Assembly (NCBI GenBank): GCA_019914945.1
Contig: CM034113.1
Location: forward strand, 3,328,850-3,392,849
Length of the DNA stretch: 64,000 bases
Origin: Typha latifolia
Taxonomy: Eukaryota; Streptophyta; Magnoliopsida; Poales; Typhaceae
Reading direction: 5' to 3'
The notes under the pieces are model-generated. The model did no database searches. It was not told where the DNA came from and worked only from the letters and a program-made list of their open reading frames with translations. This document shows positions 22,101 through 32,490 of this stretch, piece by piece. Position 1 is the first letter of the stretch. Each line of letters starts with the position of its first letter. The translations under genes were made by a program, and so were the position numbers.

Positions 22101-23135
22101 CATCCGATTGTATCTCATCCCGCAGCCCTGAAATAAATGCACTTATCAATGTTTGTTCGGGCCACGGTGGCTCACAACGACTACTAACTCTTTCAAATTT
22201 TGCTTAGTACTCCAATACAGTCATCCTCTGAACTATCTTGCTTAATGTGGCAGCAAAATCTTCATATGCTACTGTACCAAATCTGCGTATAATCCTCCTA
22301 CAAAAATTAGCCCAACCGATAAATCCTCCACCGCGAATAACCAATCTATACCAATGCAATGCCGTTCCTTGAAGGTGAAATCTTGCCATCTGGACTTTTG
22401 TGTCCTTCGCTGTCCCTTGACAATCAAAGTATTGCTCAACTTGAAACACCCAATCCGTTGGATCACCGCCTTGGAATTTTGGAAAGTCCAAGGGTGTGGT
22501 TCTCCTCTCGAATAGCATTGTTGGGTTCGCAAAAGATTCTTGGTTCAGGTCTGAACCTTTGTGCATGTTGATTAAGTTCTCTAAATCCTAGAGCACGTCC
22601 ATCACCATCTCCGAAGGAATTAACATCATCCTCTAAGTGCCAATTCTCATCATCGACAAAGCGCACCGGTGCTGCACGCCTCTCGGGTTCCATCACCACC
22701 GATCTTGGGTTGTGTATCGGAGGTGGGGGATGATGTGTAGGAATAGGTAAAAGAGGATCATTGGCATTAATGTGTCGCACATGGACCTATGGGGGTATCG
22801 GTTTGGTGTGGTCCCACCGTTGGTCCTTCTTCTCGAGGAGATGATGAAGCCAGTCGGTTCATGACATATTCCTTTAAAGTATTATGACCATACTATATTG
22901 CATCAACCATATGAAACAATGTTTGGAACATGCCCCTAAGTCCATCCGCCAAGCCTATGTTTACACCCATGGATGTTGGTTGACTTGGTCCTGTCATAGT
23001 CACCCCAAAGGAATCGGTCTCACGGTTAGGGTTATCATAGATCGAGTGTTCTCTTGTTAGTGTGTTCTCTATTGATCTCCTTGTTGATGCCATCTTTCTT
23101 GTTTCCACCATTAATAGAGGTCTGAGGTTCGCCTG
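19178..23135 (-). pseudogene. G2 gag-pol, copy 2, all domains present but broken
   Basis: The most complete G2 coding region in the window. Reading leftwards: gag N-terminal part from about 23111 (Met-Val-Glu-Thr-Arg-Lys start), gag core at 22204-22780 (FPKFQGGDPTDW, then a Trp-rich core), protease at 21321-21749 (ILIDSG active site, then LYPLALREADIIL), RT N-terminal part at 20817-21245 (RPYRYP), RT core at 20452-20769 ([14 protein letters not shown]), RNase H at 19957-20409 (VECDASGVGIGAIL), integrase at 19584-19994 (SIDFIEGL, VSDHDRVF, SAYHP) and the C-terminal tail at 19178-19580 with a chromodomain-like patch near 19240. At least five frame breaks separate the open frames; RT and RNase H motifs remain readable. 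Probably a Ty3 chromovirus; Reina-like is a guess. Confidence 0.85.
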
Positions 23136-23147
23136 GCTCTAATACCA
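23136..23147 (-). promoter_or_regulatory. tRNA-iMet primer binding site, G2 copy 2
   Basis: Minus strand TGGTATTAGAGC, one mismatch to the iMet PBS, lying one base inside the LTR terminus TAAGCTATCA (23149 onward). A single PBS is present here, in contrast to the arrays at 35.8 and 62.4 kb. Confidence 0.8.
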
Positions 23148-23148
23148 A

Positions 23149-23770
23149 TGATAGCTTACTGAACAATTTCTTCAAGATCTAGATTTATTGTAGGAAGCAG
23201 TCCATGCAACTGAGGAAAAATATTCACTAAATATTCTTTTGTAGTCAAAAAAATTACAAAACAAAGTGGAATTGATCCGTATCTCCCTAATCTACGTTTT
23301 TCATATTTACGTCTTTCATAGATTCGAACTACAACTAAGACGAAAACACAATATAGTGTGAGTGATGGTGGTGGTGACGGGTGGAGTTGATGTTAGGGTT
23401 ATGGATGATAATAGAGATGAGAGTGGATGGTTGATGTTATTTAAGGGATAGAGACGAAGGGGAAGAAGTGGTCGAGATCCCAAGGAAGAGAGAGGACATG
23501 ACAGACGAGTGAGATTAGAAGTTAGGAGAGACCTTGTCAATGATAGAGATTGTAGGTTGGTGAAGAGGGAGGAGGGAGATTAGGGTAGAGAGACTAGAGA
23601 GAAGATAGAGAGGCAAGAAACCAATATTCCAATAGCATAATGATTTGGGCTGCCATCCATATCTTTATAGAGGCTAGCCAACAAGCCAAAATAACAATTA
23701 TTAACCCTAATTCTAGTGGACTCCCGCCTATCGCGTTCGTATACACAAAAAGCGTTCTCTGTCGATGTGA
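23149..23770 (-). repeat. G2 5' LTR, copy 2, outer end missing
   Basis: Starts (plus reading) TGATAGCTTACTGAAC and follows the G2 LTR to the GTTCGTATACACAAAAAGCG region at 23740. There it jumps into unrelated pol sequence at about 23771, losing the remaining U3. Confidence 0.8.
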
Positions 23771-24327
23771 TACCTCAGCTCATCAAGAAAAGGAAAAGTG
23801 GGAGAAGAATAGGTTGCGAGCTCACCGATATCAGGTTAACGCGATAGTGCATCTGTCGCTCTATTTTTTATTTTCTTTCTTGTATTGAATTTCATAATCA
23901 TAACCCAATAATTTTGTGACCCATCTTTGCTGTGCCAGAGTGTGAATATGCTATCCTATAAAGTATGGAATGCTCCTTTGATTAGTTCAAATAATGAATC
24001 GCCTACCGATGAAATAAGGCCTCCGCTTTGTCACCGCATGTAGGATTTCCAACATCTCCCCTCGTAAGTCGATAATTGCTGGGATTTTTATGATAAAGCT
24101 TTGCTAAGAAATGCTATGGGATGTCCTCCTTACATTAGTACAGTTCCTATGCCAACGTACTCTTTGGTGAAGTCCGGTAGAGCTAAAACGGGCGCCGTTG
24201 TCATTACTATTTTTAGCTTTTCAAAGGTTGTCGTGACTTCATCCGTCTACCTAAAAGAGTCCTTCCTTAGCAAAGAAGTGAGAGGAGCAACGATCTTGTC
24301 ATACCTGGTGATGAAGCGATGATAATA
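23771..24327 (-). pseudogene. G2 RNase H/pol fragment
   Basis: Aligns with copy 1 at 16100-16680: the ctcatcaagaaaaggaaaag stretch at the left and the RNase H-coding region near 24050-24300, with a deletion near 24155. It ends exactly where TGATAGG opens a G2 LTR at 24328. Too broken for a continuous frame. Confidence 0.65.
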
Positions 24328-24458
24328 TGATAGGTTACTGAACAATTCCTTCAAGATCTGTATTTATTGTAGGAAACAGTCCGCACAACCGAGAGAAATT
24401 ATTCACCAATTATTCTCCTATAGTTAGAAAATTACAAAACCAAGTAAAATCAATCCAT
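24328..24458 (-). repeat. G2 LTR stub, opposed to the PBS and gag that follow
   Basis: About 130 bases of the minus-strand G2 LTR (TGATAGGTTACTGAAC onward). After it the strand sense flips: an LTR-end-like AGCCTATCA and a plus-strand PBS and gag follow at once. This gives a back-to-back junction. Confidence 0.7.
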
Positions 24459-24468
24459 AGCCTATCAT

Positions 24469-25111
24469 TGGTATCATAGCCAGGCGAACCTTAGATCTCC
24501 ATTAATGGTGGAAATAAGGAAGATGGCATCAACAAGGAGATCAATGGAGAACACACCGACAAGGAAAAACTCAATCCACGATAACCCTAATCGTAAGGCC
24601 GATTCCTTTGGAGCGACCATGGCAGGACCAAGTCAACCAACGTCCATGGGTGTGAATATGGGCTTAGCAGATGAACTTAGAGGCATGTTCCAAACATTGC
24701 TGCATAGGGTTGACGCAATGTAGTATGATCATAATATTTTAAAGGAAAATGTCATGAACCGATCGGCTTCGTCATCTCCTCGACGAAGATCAGTGCCTCA
24801 TGAAGGACCAGCGGTAGGACCACACCGAACCGATACCCGACAGGTCCAGGTCTGACATGTTAATGTCAATGAACCTCTTTTATCTATTCTTACACATCAT
24901 CCCCCACCTCCAACACACAACTCAAGACTGGCGATGGTGGAACCCAAGAGGCGTGCAGCATCGCTGCGCTTTATCAATGAAGAGGATTGGCACTTAGATG
25001 ATGATGTTGATCCCTTCGGAGATGGTGATGGATGTGCTCGAGAGTTTAGAGAAGGAGATCAATAAGAACAAAGGTGCAGACCTGAACCAAGGATCTTTCG
25101 CGAACCCGATA
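24469..25111 (+). pseudogene. G2 PBS and gag N-terminal part, plus strand
   Basis: The PBS TGGTATCATAGC (24469-24480) is followed by the G2 gag start (MVEIRKMASTRRSMEN at 24505) with GLADELRGMFQTLLHRVDAM, then a stop, and further gag sequence (FINEEDWHLDDDVDPFGDGDG) to about 25110. It then joins a minus-strand LTR. Only the N-terminal third of gag is present; the conserved capsid-like core is missing. Confidence 0.75.
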
Positions 25112-25528
25112 ATAGCATAATAATTTTGACTAGAGAGAAGATAGAGAGGCAAGAAACCAATATTCCAATAGCATAATAATTTTAACCGGCATCCATACCT
25201 TTATAGAGGGTAGCCAACAAGCCAAAATAACAATTATTAACCCTAATTCTAGTGGACTCCCGCCGAACGCGCTCGATCGCATTCGACCACATAAAAAATA
25301 TTCTCTATCAATGCAAACCTAATGTAGACGTTTGAACGCGGTGTTAGAACGCGCTCGACCGTGTTTGAACGTGCATTTCACGTTCTCAGTTTTTGCAAAT
25401 CTGATGAAGGCATTCGCAAAGGCATTCGAATGTGCCCCCAACCGTTTTCGAACACGATCTATAGAAAATATATTTTATTGAAAACAAATAACTAGTGCAG
25501 TAAAAAAATACTCTAACTAGGTGTATCA
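25112..25528 (-). repeat. G2 LTR, right half
   Basis: Minus-strand G2 LTR from its middle (a 50-base piece ATAGCATAATAATTTT...GAGAGGCAAG is doubled at 25112-25185) through the TTCGAAC region (25260-25455) to the true outer end AGGTGTATCA at 25528. With the stub at 24328 it would make most of one LTR, interrupted by the plus-strand gag. Confidence 0.7.
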
Positions 25529-26085
25529 TACTAGCAACTTGTTAGGACCATTTTGTTTGCAATGTCGGAACTATTGTATTTACCGCTTTTTGAGTCTGTA
25601 AATGGGATGCCAATTCCATGTCTTTTGCATGCTTTTGAATGTCTTTTGGTTTCCTTCAAGAGCTCCTTGCGAAGCAATCTTGGAATTGCAATATTAGTGT
25701 CACAATACTAGTTTGGGATTTTTCCCGCACATGCCTAAAAAACTCATGGGCCAAAACCCAAATGGGGATTACTTTCAAAACGTAACGCCCCACAAGACCT
25801 TTGAACCCCCGGGTTGCAGAATTGGGGATGCTCATACTTAGTAGTATAGGAGAACTATTGAGAAGCATTAAGTGAGCCAGCTTCACAATCGAAGTGCCAC
25901 TAGTTCAATGGTGTTCATTTTGCCCTTGATGGCCAACCTGCCTCTTTAAAATTCTTATCGTTGGCATGTCTTGTAACTTCTTTTCCAATCAATAGAGAAT
26001 CACAATCTTTTTACCAAATTATGTATTTTGCTTGTCTTTGCTTTGTCACAATCCAAAACAGGTGCATTGCTTGTGAAGTGAACGA
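25529..26085. other. 0.56-kb segment unlike either gypsy family
   Basis: Lies between the outer end of a G2 LTR (25528) and the broken end of a minus-strand G2 gag (26091), where pol would be expected. It shares no motif with gag, pol or LTR sequence elsewhere in the window. A 76-codon minus-strand frame (25656-25886) has no recognised family. It may be flanking genomic DNA trapped by a deletion or sequence captured by the element. Confidence 0.45.
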
Positions 26086-26090
26086 CTAAC

Positions 26091-27345
26091 TTAATTTTGC
26101 AACTTGAAAGTTGAGTGCCGCGTGGTCTTTGTCCATCCCAAAGACAGTCTATGACAAGCCACTGCCTTTGAACTTGTAGAATTTATAATTGGCGTTCTAG
26201 GCACAAACCGCCTATCTCGGTTGCCCCAACTTGCTTTCACTGCCATCTTGAGAGCCTTGTTCTTTTGCTCCATCCTCACGGTCTTCTCAAAGGCTTCCTC
26301 AAGAGTGGTAGGATAGAGAGAATGAACATCTACCTGGATCTCCTCCCGCAGTCCTAAAATGAATGTGCTCATCAATGTCGGTTCGAGCCAAGTTGGCTCG
26401 CAACGACTGCTAACTCTTTCAAATTCTTCTTGGTACTCCAATATGGTTGTCCTCTGAACCATCTTGCTTAATGTGGCAGCAAAATCTTCATACGTCGCTA
26501 TCCTAAATTAGCTTGTAATCCTCCTACAAAAGTTTGCCCAACTAGTAAATCCTCCACTACGAATAGCCGATCGATACCAATGCAATGCCGTTCCTTGGAG
26601 GTGAAAACTTGCCATTCGTACCTTTGCATTCTCCGTTGTCCCTTGACAGTCAAAGTATTGCTCCACTTGAAACACCCACTCCGTTGGATCACTACCTTAG
26701 AATTTTAGAAAGTCGAAGCATGCGGTTCTCCACCGGATATCATTGTCGGGCTCGCGAAAGATCCTTGGTTCAGGTTTGAATTGTTGTGCTTGTTGCTCTT
26801 CTCTGAATCCTTGAGCATACCCATCACCAACTTTGATGGGATCAATATCATCATCTAACTGCCAATCTTCTTTATCGATGAAGCGCACCGGTGCCACTCG
26901 CCTCTCGGGTTCCACCACCGCCAGCTTTGGGTTGTGTATCGGAGCTGGGGGATGATGTGTAAGAATAGGTAAAAGGGGATTATTAACATTAACATGTCAT
27001 ATCTAGATCTATGGGTTATCGGTTTGGTGTGGTCCCACCACTGGTCCTTCTTGAGGCACCAATCTTCGTCGAGGAGATGAAGCCGATCGATTTATGACAT
27101 ATTCCTTCAAAGTATTATGATCATTATGCATTATGTCTTTCCGATGCAACAATATTTGGAACATGCCCCTAAGTTCATCCGCCAAGCCCATGTTCACACC
27201 CATGGACGTTGGTTGACTCGGTCCTACCGTGGCCGCCCCAAAGAAATTAGCCTCTCAGTTAGGGCTTTTGTGGGTCAAGTCTTCTATTGTCGCTGTGCTC
27301 TCCATTGATCTCCTTGTTAATGCCATCTTTTTTGTATCCACCATT
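26091..27345 (-). pseudogene. G2 gag, copy 3
   Basis: Minus strand, starting near 27340 (Met-Val-Asp-Thr-Lys-Lys-Met). The N-terminal part (GLADELRGMFQILLHR) is at 27009-27203, the middle (FIDKEDWQLDDDID, RPEPRIFREPDN) at 26697-26918, the core at 26498-26692 and the C-terminal core at 26091-26462 (EYQEEFERVSSR, LREEIQVDVHSLYP). The frame leaves gag homology near 26100, before the zinc knuckle. No protease or later pol follows. Frameshifts at about 26700 and 26480 break it. Confidence 0.8.
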
Positions 27346-27368
27346 AATGGAGGTCTGAGGTTCGCCGG

Positions 27369-27380
27369 GCTTTGATACCA
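27369..27380 (-). promoter_or_regulatory. tRNA-iMet primer binding site, G2 copy 3
   Basis: Minus strand TGGTATCAAAGC, one mismatch to the canonical site, one base inside the LTR end at 27382. Confidence 0.8.
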
Positions 27381-27381
27381 A

Positions 27382-28228
27382 TGATAGGTTACGGAACGAT
27401 CCCTTCAAGATCTGGATTGATTGTAGAAAGTAGTCTGCATAACCAAGGGAAAATATTCACCAAATATTCTTCGGTAGTCATAAAATTACAAAACTAAGAT
27501 TGATCAATTTTTAACTTCCTAATCTACAATTTTCATATTTATGCCCTTTACAGATTCAAAATGAAACTAGGACAAAAATATGCTAGAGTGAGGATGATGG
27601 TGGTGGTGATGGGTGGAGTGGATGATAGGGTTATGGATGATATTGGAGATGAGGGTGGATGGTTGATGTAGTTTAAGGGATAAGGACGAAGGGAAAGAAG
27701 TGTTCGAGATCCCAAGGAGGAAGGAGAACTCGACAAACGAGAAAGATTAGAAGATAGATGAGACCTTGCCAACGGTAGATGTGGCTGGTTGGTAAAGAGG
27801 GAGGAGAGAGATTAGGGTAGAGAGACTCGAGAGAGGATAGAGGAAGATAGAAACTAATATTCATTCATCATAATGATTTTGGCTACCACCTTTATAGAGC
27901 CTAGCTAACAAGCCAAAATAACAATTATTAACCCTAATTCTAGTGGACTCCCATCGATTGCATTTGAACGGGGTCGATCATGTTCGAACGCACAAACGAC
28001 ATTCTCTGTGGATGCGAATTGATGTTGGCGTTCGCATGCGGGCGTTCGAATGCCCTTGACCACATTTGAACGCACACTTCATATTCTTTGTTTTTGCGAA
28101 CTGATGCAGGTGTTCGCAAAGGCGTTCGAACGCGCCCCCTTTTTCATTCGAACGCGACCTATAGAAAATTTATTTTAATAAAAATAAATAACTAATACAA
28201 TAAGAAAAGACTCTAGAAAGGTGTATCA
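27382..28228 (-). repeat. Complete G2 LTR
   Basis: The best reference copy of the G2 LTR here: 847 bases from TGATAGGTTACGG to GGTGTATCA (plus reading), with terminal TGATA/TATCA symmetry. It contains the GGTGGTGGTGATGGG tract (27598), a TATA-like site just left of 27900 and the TTCGAAC-rich U3 (27950-28155). It serves as 5' LTR of the minus-strand gag on its left. Confidence 0.85.
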
Positions 28229-28532
28229 CCTACCACCTCCATATCCCACCTAGGATCACGTGCCCCCATCCATGGATCGAAAATTATGTTCGGATCTGAA
28301 TCTAGCAGATCGGACTCCCCGATGTTCGCCCACTTATCCAAAGATATCTTTAGATCCTCCCGTCCGAATCACCTAAAATTAGATTCGTTGGAAAGCTCTT
28401 TTCTAAGTCTACGACCATCAAAATTTCACGTTGATTTGACAGTTATATCTTTAGGAATCTAAGTTCAATGCAAGGTCATGCACAAATTTGATAACAAAAT
28501 AGATCAAACCCAATCCAGGGAAGATCCTATCA
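28229..28532 (+). repeat. G1 LTR 3' piece
   Basis: Matches the last 300 bases of G1 LTRs (GTTCGCCCACTTATC near 28335, TTGGAAAGCTCTTTTCT near 28390) and ends GAAGATCCTATCA. The front part is missing. Five bases later a G1 LTR in the opposite direction begins. Confidence 0.7.
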
Positions 28533-28537
28533 GTAGT

Positions 28538-29344
28538 TGATACGATCTCCCCTTGGGCTAAGGTTAGATCTATCCTGTTTTATCATATCTAGATAAGATC
28601 TGGTACGGAACTTTGAAAAAGTATCTCGAAAGATGTACCCATCGAATCAATGTAAAATTTTAATATGTTGTAGCCCTGAAAAAGAACTTTCCAACAAATT
28701 TAGTTTTAGGACAATCAGATGATGGGATCTCGTAATATCATTAGAGAAGTAGATGAACGTCAGGGAGTCCGTCTATGGATCCGTGGATGGAGGCACGAGA
28801 TCCTAGGTGATGATGGATGGTGGTGGACCGGCGATAATGGGGTGGCACCGGTGAGTAAGTGGAGATGGGATTACGAATGATGGAAGGGGTTAGTGCAAGG
28901 TGATAGTTAGATTGAAAGAAGGGGGAGAAGTGGGCCGCCCCCTAAGGGACTAGGGTGGGTGGCTGGTCGAGGGAGGTTAGAAGCGGCGACGCTTGGGAAC
29001 GAGAGAATGAGAGAGAAGAAGATAAAGAAGACTAGGGCAAAACTCAATTCATTCAATAATGACTCCTTGGTTGCCATCCACACCTTTAGAGGCTAACCAA
29101 ATAATTCAAAATTAACAATTATTAACCCTAGAAATAGTGGATTTTTGCCGTTCGCACATTTTGTGTTATCTGTATTTGCGAACCTAATGTAAGCGTTCAC
29201 AAATGCGTTCGAACGCACTCCACCCATGTTTGAATGCGACATACAGAAATTTTTTTTTAGAAATAAACACTAAAACAAGAATAATAGACACCCCTAAAGT
29301 GTATCCATGCTTAAGATGACATCGGTGAAGTCCAAATCGTATTA
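28538..29344 (-). repeat. Complete G1 LTR in antisense to the PBS beside it
   Basis: 807 bases from TGATACGATCTCCCC to CCAAATCGTATTA. Its TTCGAAC-rich U3 (29145-29240) lies at the right, so the LTR reads leftwards. A sense (plus) PBS and gag begin two bases after its U3 end, which is the wrong end for a normal 5' LTR. Confidence 0.8.
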
Positions 29345-29345
29345 G

Positions 29346-29357
29346 TGGTATCAGAGC
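29346..29357 (+). promoter_or_regulatory. Perfect tRNA-iMet primer binding site beside the antisense LTR
   Basis: TGGTATCAGAGC, identical to the canonical plant iMet PBS, followed by the G2-type leader CCGGCGGACC and the gag start. The LTR next to it points the other way. Confidence 0.85.
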
Positions 29358-29381
29358 CCGGCGGACCTCGGACCTCCATTA

Positions 29382-30245
29382 ATGATGGAGACAAGGTTTA
29401 TGGCATCAAGGAGATCAATGGAGGGTGCATCAATAGCGGAAGACTCGACCCACGAAAACCCTAATCGAGAGGCCGAGCCCCTTGGTGCTACCACAGTAGG
29501 GCCGAGTCAACTGACACTTGTGGGCATGAGCATGGGCTTAGCGGATGAACTTATGGGCATGTTCCAAATGTTGTTGTAGCAGGTGGATGCAATGTAGAAT
29601 GATTATAATGCCTTGAAGGAGTACGTCAGGAACCGGTCGGCTTCGTCATCTCCTCGTCGAAGATTAGTATCGCAAGAAGGACCAGCGGTGGAACCACACT
29701 AAACGGACGTTCCAGAGGCCCAGGTATGACATGCTAATGTCAATGAGTTGCTTTTACCTATTCCTACACAACATCCTCCACCTCTAATACACAACCCGAG
29801 GCCGGCGGTGGTGGAACCTGATAAGCACGCAGTGCTGGTGCACTTCGTTAGTGAAGAAGATTGGAAGTTTGACGATTATGTCGATCCCTTTGGAGATGGT
29901 GTTGGACATGTTCGAGAATTCCGAGAAGGAGAGCAGCAACTACAGCGATTCAGACCTGAACCAATGACCTTTCACGAGCCCCACAATGCTATTTAGGGGA
30001 GAACCGCATGCTTGGACGTTCTAAAATTCCAAGACGACGATCAGACGAATTGGTTGTTTCAAGTGGAACAGTATTTTGATTGTCAAGGGACAGCGGAGGA
30101 TGCAAAGGTGAAGATGGCAAGCTTTCACCTCTAGGAGATGGCATTGCATTGGTACCGATCGGCCGTTCGAGGTGGAGAACTTACCGGTTGGGCAAAATTT
30201 TATAGGAGGATGACACACAGATTTGGGACAGGGTGTATGAAGATT
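29382..30245 (+). pseudogene. G2 gag interrupted by the young G1 element
   Basis: The gag frame starts at 29382 (MMETRFMASRRSMEG) and carries GLADELMGMFQMLL, the FVSEEDWKFDDYVDPFGDGVG segment and the core near 30040-30240 (NWLFQVEQYFD). At 30245 it is cut by a 4450-bp insertion. It resumes at 34696-34952 with FISRLREEIQSNIRALCPN and TLKEAFEKAVR, then passes into a protease scrap (KMGLHAKLIVGFKVV) just before a G2 LTR at 34953. The zinc knuckle, most of PR and all later pol are deleted, so this was already a gag-only element before the insertion. Stops at 29577 and 29996 also break it. Confidence 0.85.
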
Positions 30246-31001
30246 TGATACGATCCTTCCTCGACTATAGGCTCTGATACCAGCTTGATACGAACCCTTC
30301 TTTTGGTGCTATGGCTCTGATACCAGATTGTTACGATCTTGCACGGAACTTTAAGATAAGATCCCGAAATATCCCGCCGTTGGATCACTGTGAAATTCTG
30401 ATATGTTGTAGGCCCGGAAAAGAGCTTTCCAACGGATCTAGTTTCAAGCGAATCGGAGTTGGGGATCTCGAGATATCGTTCGTTTAGTAGACGAACGTCA
30501 GGATACTCTGTTTTTGGATTCCGTGGATGAAGGCACGAAATTCTGGGTAATGGTGGATTGTGGAGGGCCGGTGTTGATGGGGTGGCACCGGTGTAAAAGT
30601 GATGGTGGAAGGGTTATGGATGATGGAAAGGTTAGGGATAGCGATGGATAAATTGGAAGAAGGGGGAGAAGAGGGCCACTCCTAAGGGACTAGGGTGATT
30701 GGCCTGTCGAGGGAGATTAGAAGCGGCGTCGCCGGGAGATTGAGGGAACGGGAGCGAAGAAGATGAAGGAGGCAAGGCAAACTCAATTCTCAATATTCAA
30801 TCCCTAATTTTGGTTGCCCTACACATACTTTTATAGGCTAACCAACAACTCAATCTTATCCTAAAACTCAATCTTATCCTAAAACTCAATCTTATCCTAA
30901 AACACAATCTTATCCTAAAACTCAATCTTATCCTAAAACTCAATCTTATCCTAAGGTAAATCCAAGCTCGAGACGACGTCGGTGAAGTCCGAATCGTATC
31001 A
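30246..31001 (-). repeat. 3' LTR of the young G1 element, with two fossil PBSs
   Basis: TGATACGATCCTTCC to CCGAATCGTATCA. Inside its end (plus reading: first 80 bases) are two exact copies of the iMet PBS complement, GCTCTGATACCA, at 30271-30282 and 30314-30325, each next to an LTR-end-like motif. A 3' LTR has no use for a PBS, so these were swallowed into the LTR. A six-unit 18-bp minisatellite lies at 30847-30956. Confidence 0.9.
30847..30956. repeat. 18-bp minisatellite in the 3' LTR
   Basis: Six head-to-tail copies of AACTCAATCTTATCCTAA-type units; the fourth carries AACACAATC instead. The partner array in the other LTR (34541-34650) has the same number of units but three AACACAATC variants. 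Confidence 0.9.
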
Positions 31002-32490
31002 ATCCACCACGCTTCCGCAACCTTGTCCTCAAGGTTTGAAATTTGGGAAGCGATCCATGATGTCTGTCTCTAGCTCCCATGTAGACTCGTCAGTAGGTTT
31101 GCCCAGCCACTCAATCAGCACTTCAGTCTCTAATCTGGATCCTTGGCGTCTTCTCCTACGACTTAGGACTCGAACCGGCTCATTGGAGCCATCTTCCTCC
31201 ATTGGTTCGGGTAGGTCGAACCCACTACATGGTTAGGCCCGATCTGGGCCTTCAATGCCGAGACATGGAAGACGGGATGTATCCTGGTTCCTTCGAGTAG
31301 GTCCAATCGGTAAGCTACCGGACCGATTCGTTGTAGCACTCGGTACGGACCATAGTACTTGTATCCCAACTTTTGGTTCAAAATTGGCCTCAATGTGGAT
31401 CGATATACGTTGAGCTCGAACGAACACCAATTGATCCACCTCAAATTCTCGCTCACGTCTGCCTTTGTCATGCGTTTGCTTCATGCGGTTTTGTGCTTTG
31501 TGGCTAGGTGAGTCTTGAGCCGTCTCAATGTTTCATCTCGATCAGCAAGCTCCAAGTCAAGCTCAGTCCTATCCGTCGCCGCGAGTCTATCGTAGGCACG
31601 CAAGACAGGGGAGTGCGCCCATAAACCGCCTCAAATGGGGTCATGCCAATGCTTGAGTGATGAGCGGTATTGTATGACCACTCAGCCCAGGGAAGAAATT
31701 TGACCCAATTCTTTGGTCGATCCGCCACAAAGCATCGCAAGTATTGCTCTAGTCCACGATTCACCACCTCGGTTTGGCCATCCGTCTCGGGGTGATAAGC
31801 TGAACTAAGATTGATTTGAGTCCCTTGCAATCTGAAGAACTCGGACCAAAACTCACTTATGAAGATGCGATCCCGGTCTGACACGATCGTCCTAGGCATC
31901 CCATGCAAGCGTGCCACTTCCCGAACAAAAATTTCAGCAACCCTTTTTGCTGAAAACGGGTGAGACAATGTTATGAAATGTGCATACTTGCTCAGTCTAT
32001 CCACCACAACAAACACACCAATTGTCCTCGAACTTCCGGCAGCCCCTCGATGAAGTCCATGGAGATATCCTCCCAAATACGCTCTGGTATCGGTAGTGGT
32101 TGCAGTAGCCCGCTAGGCTTGAGTGCCTCCGATTTGGCTCGTTGGCAGATTTGACATTCACGCCCATACTTCTTCACGTCCGTCTTCATCCCAGTCCAAG
32201 TACAGTTTTGGGCCAGCCGCTTGTAAGTACGTAATACCCCTTCATGACCTGCTATAGGAGTATCATGGAAGTGTGCCATCAATAGCCTCCGTAGCTCTTC
32301 GTTTCGGGGTACCTTGATTCGCCCGTGCTCTAGTACTAACCCATTGCGCTCCTCGTGCTCGGGGTTGCTTGAGGGGTTCGCTCTCAACTCCTCCATGAGT
32401 CGGACCAGATCACTATCCTCTGCACTGGCTCTTCGTAGATCTGAAAAGAAAGGAAAAGTGGGTGCCGAGAAAGAAGCGAGCTCCCTTTTT
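31002..32490 (-). pseudogene. G1 integrase and chromodomain, one or two frameshifts
   Basis: Integrase joins the cDNA to the host chromosome, and a C-terminal chromodomain can steer the target choice. On the minus strand, 31992-32531 carries the HHCC zinc domain (FHDTPIAGHEG, ECQICQRAK) and the first catalytic Asp ([11 protein letters not shown]). 31525-32076, in another frame, has [19 protein letters not shown] with the second Asp, and the third acid in [16 protein letters not shown]. 31163-31484 gives the C-terminal GPYRVLQRIGPVAYRL and IHPVFHVSALK. At 31020-31160 there is a chromodomain-like EVLIEWLGKPTDESTWELE, ending DRFPNFKP and a stop. All DDE residues survive, but a frameshift near 32030 and another near 31480 prevent one continuous protein. 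Confidence 0.85.

Larger units (their letters stand above)
18367..23770 (-). mobile_element. Nearly complete G2 gypsy element, copy 2
   Basis: Read on the minus strand the order is 5' LTR (23149-23770, truncated at its outer end), PBS, gag, PR, RT, RNase H, integrase, chromodomain-like tail and 3' LTR (18367-19177). The 3' LTR also borders copy 1 on its left, where a PBS-like TTTGGTTCAAGAAC separates it from copy 1's gag, so the two copies may share this LTR or be joined by recombination. The pair of LTRs is clearly diverged. No target duplication could be tested because the right end is cut. Confidence 0.75.

Noticed and set aside
25656..25886. 76-codon minus-strand frame as a gene
   Set aside because: No conserved motif and no splice context, and it lies between retroelement fragments. 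It is kept only as part of an unexplained segment.
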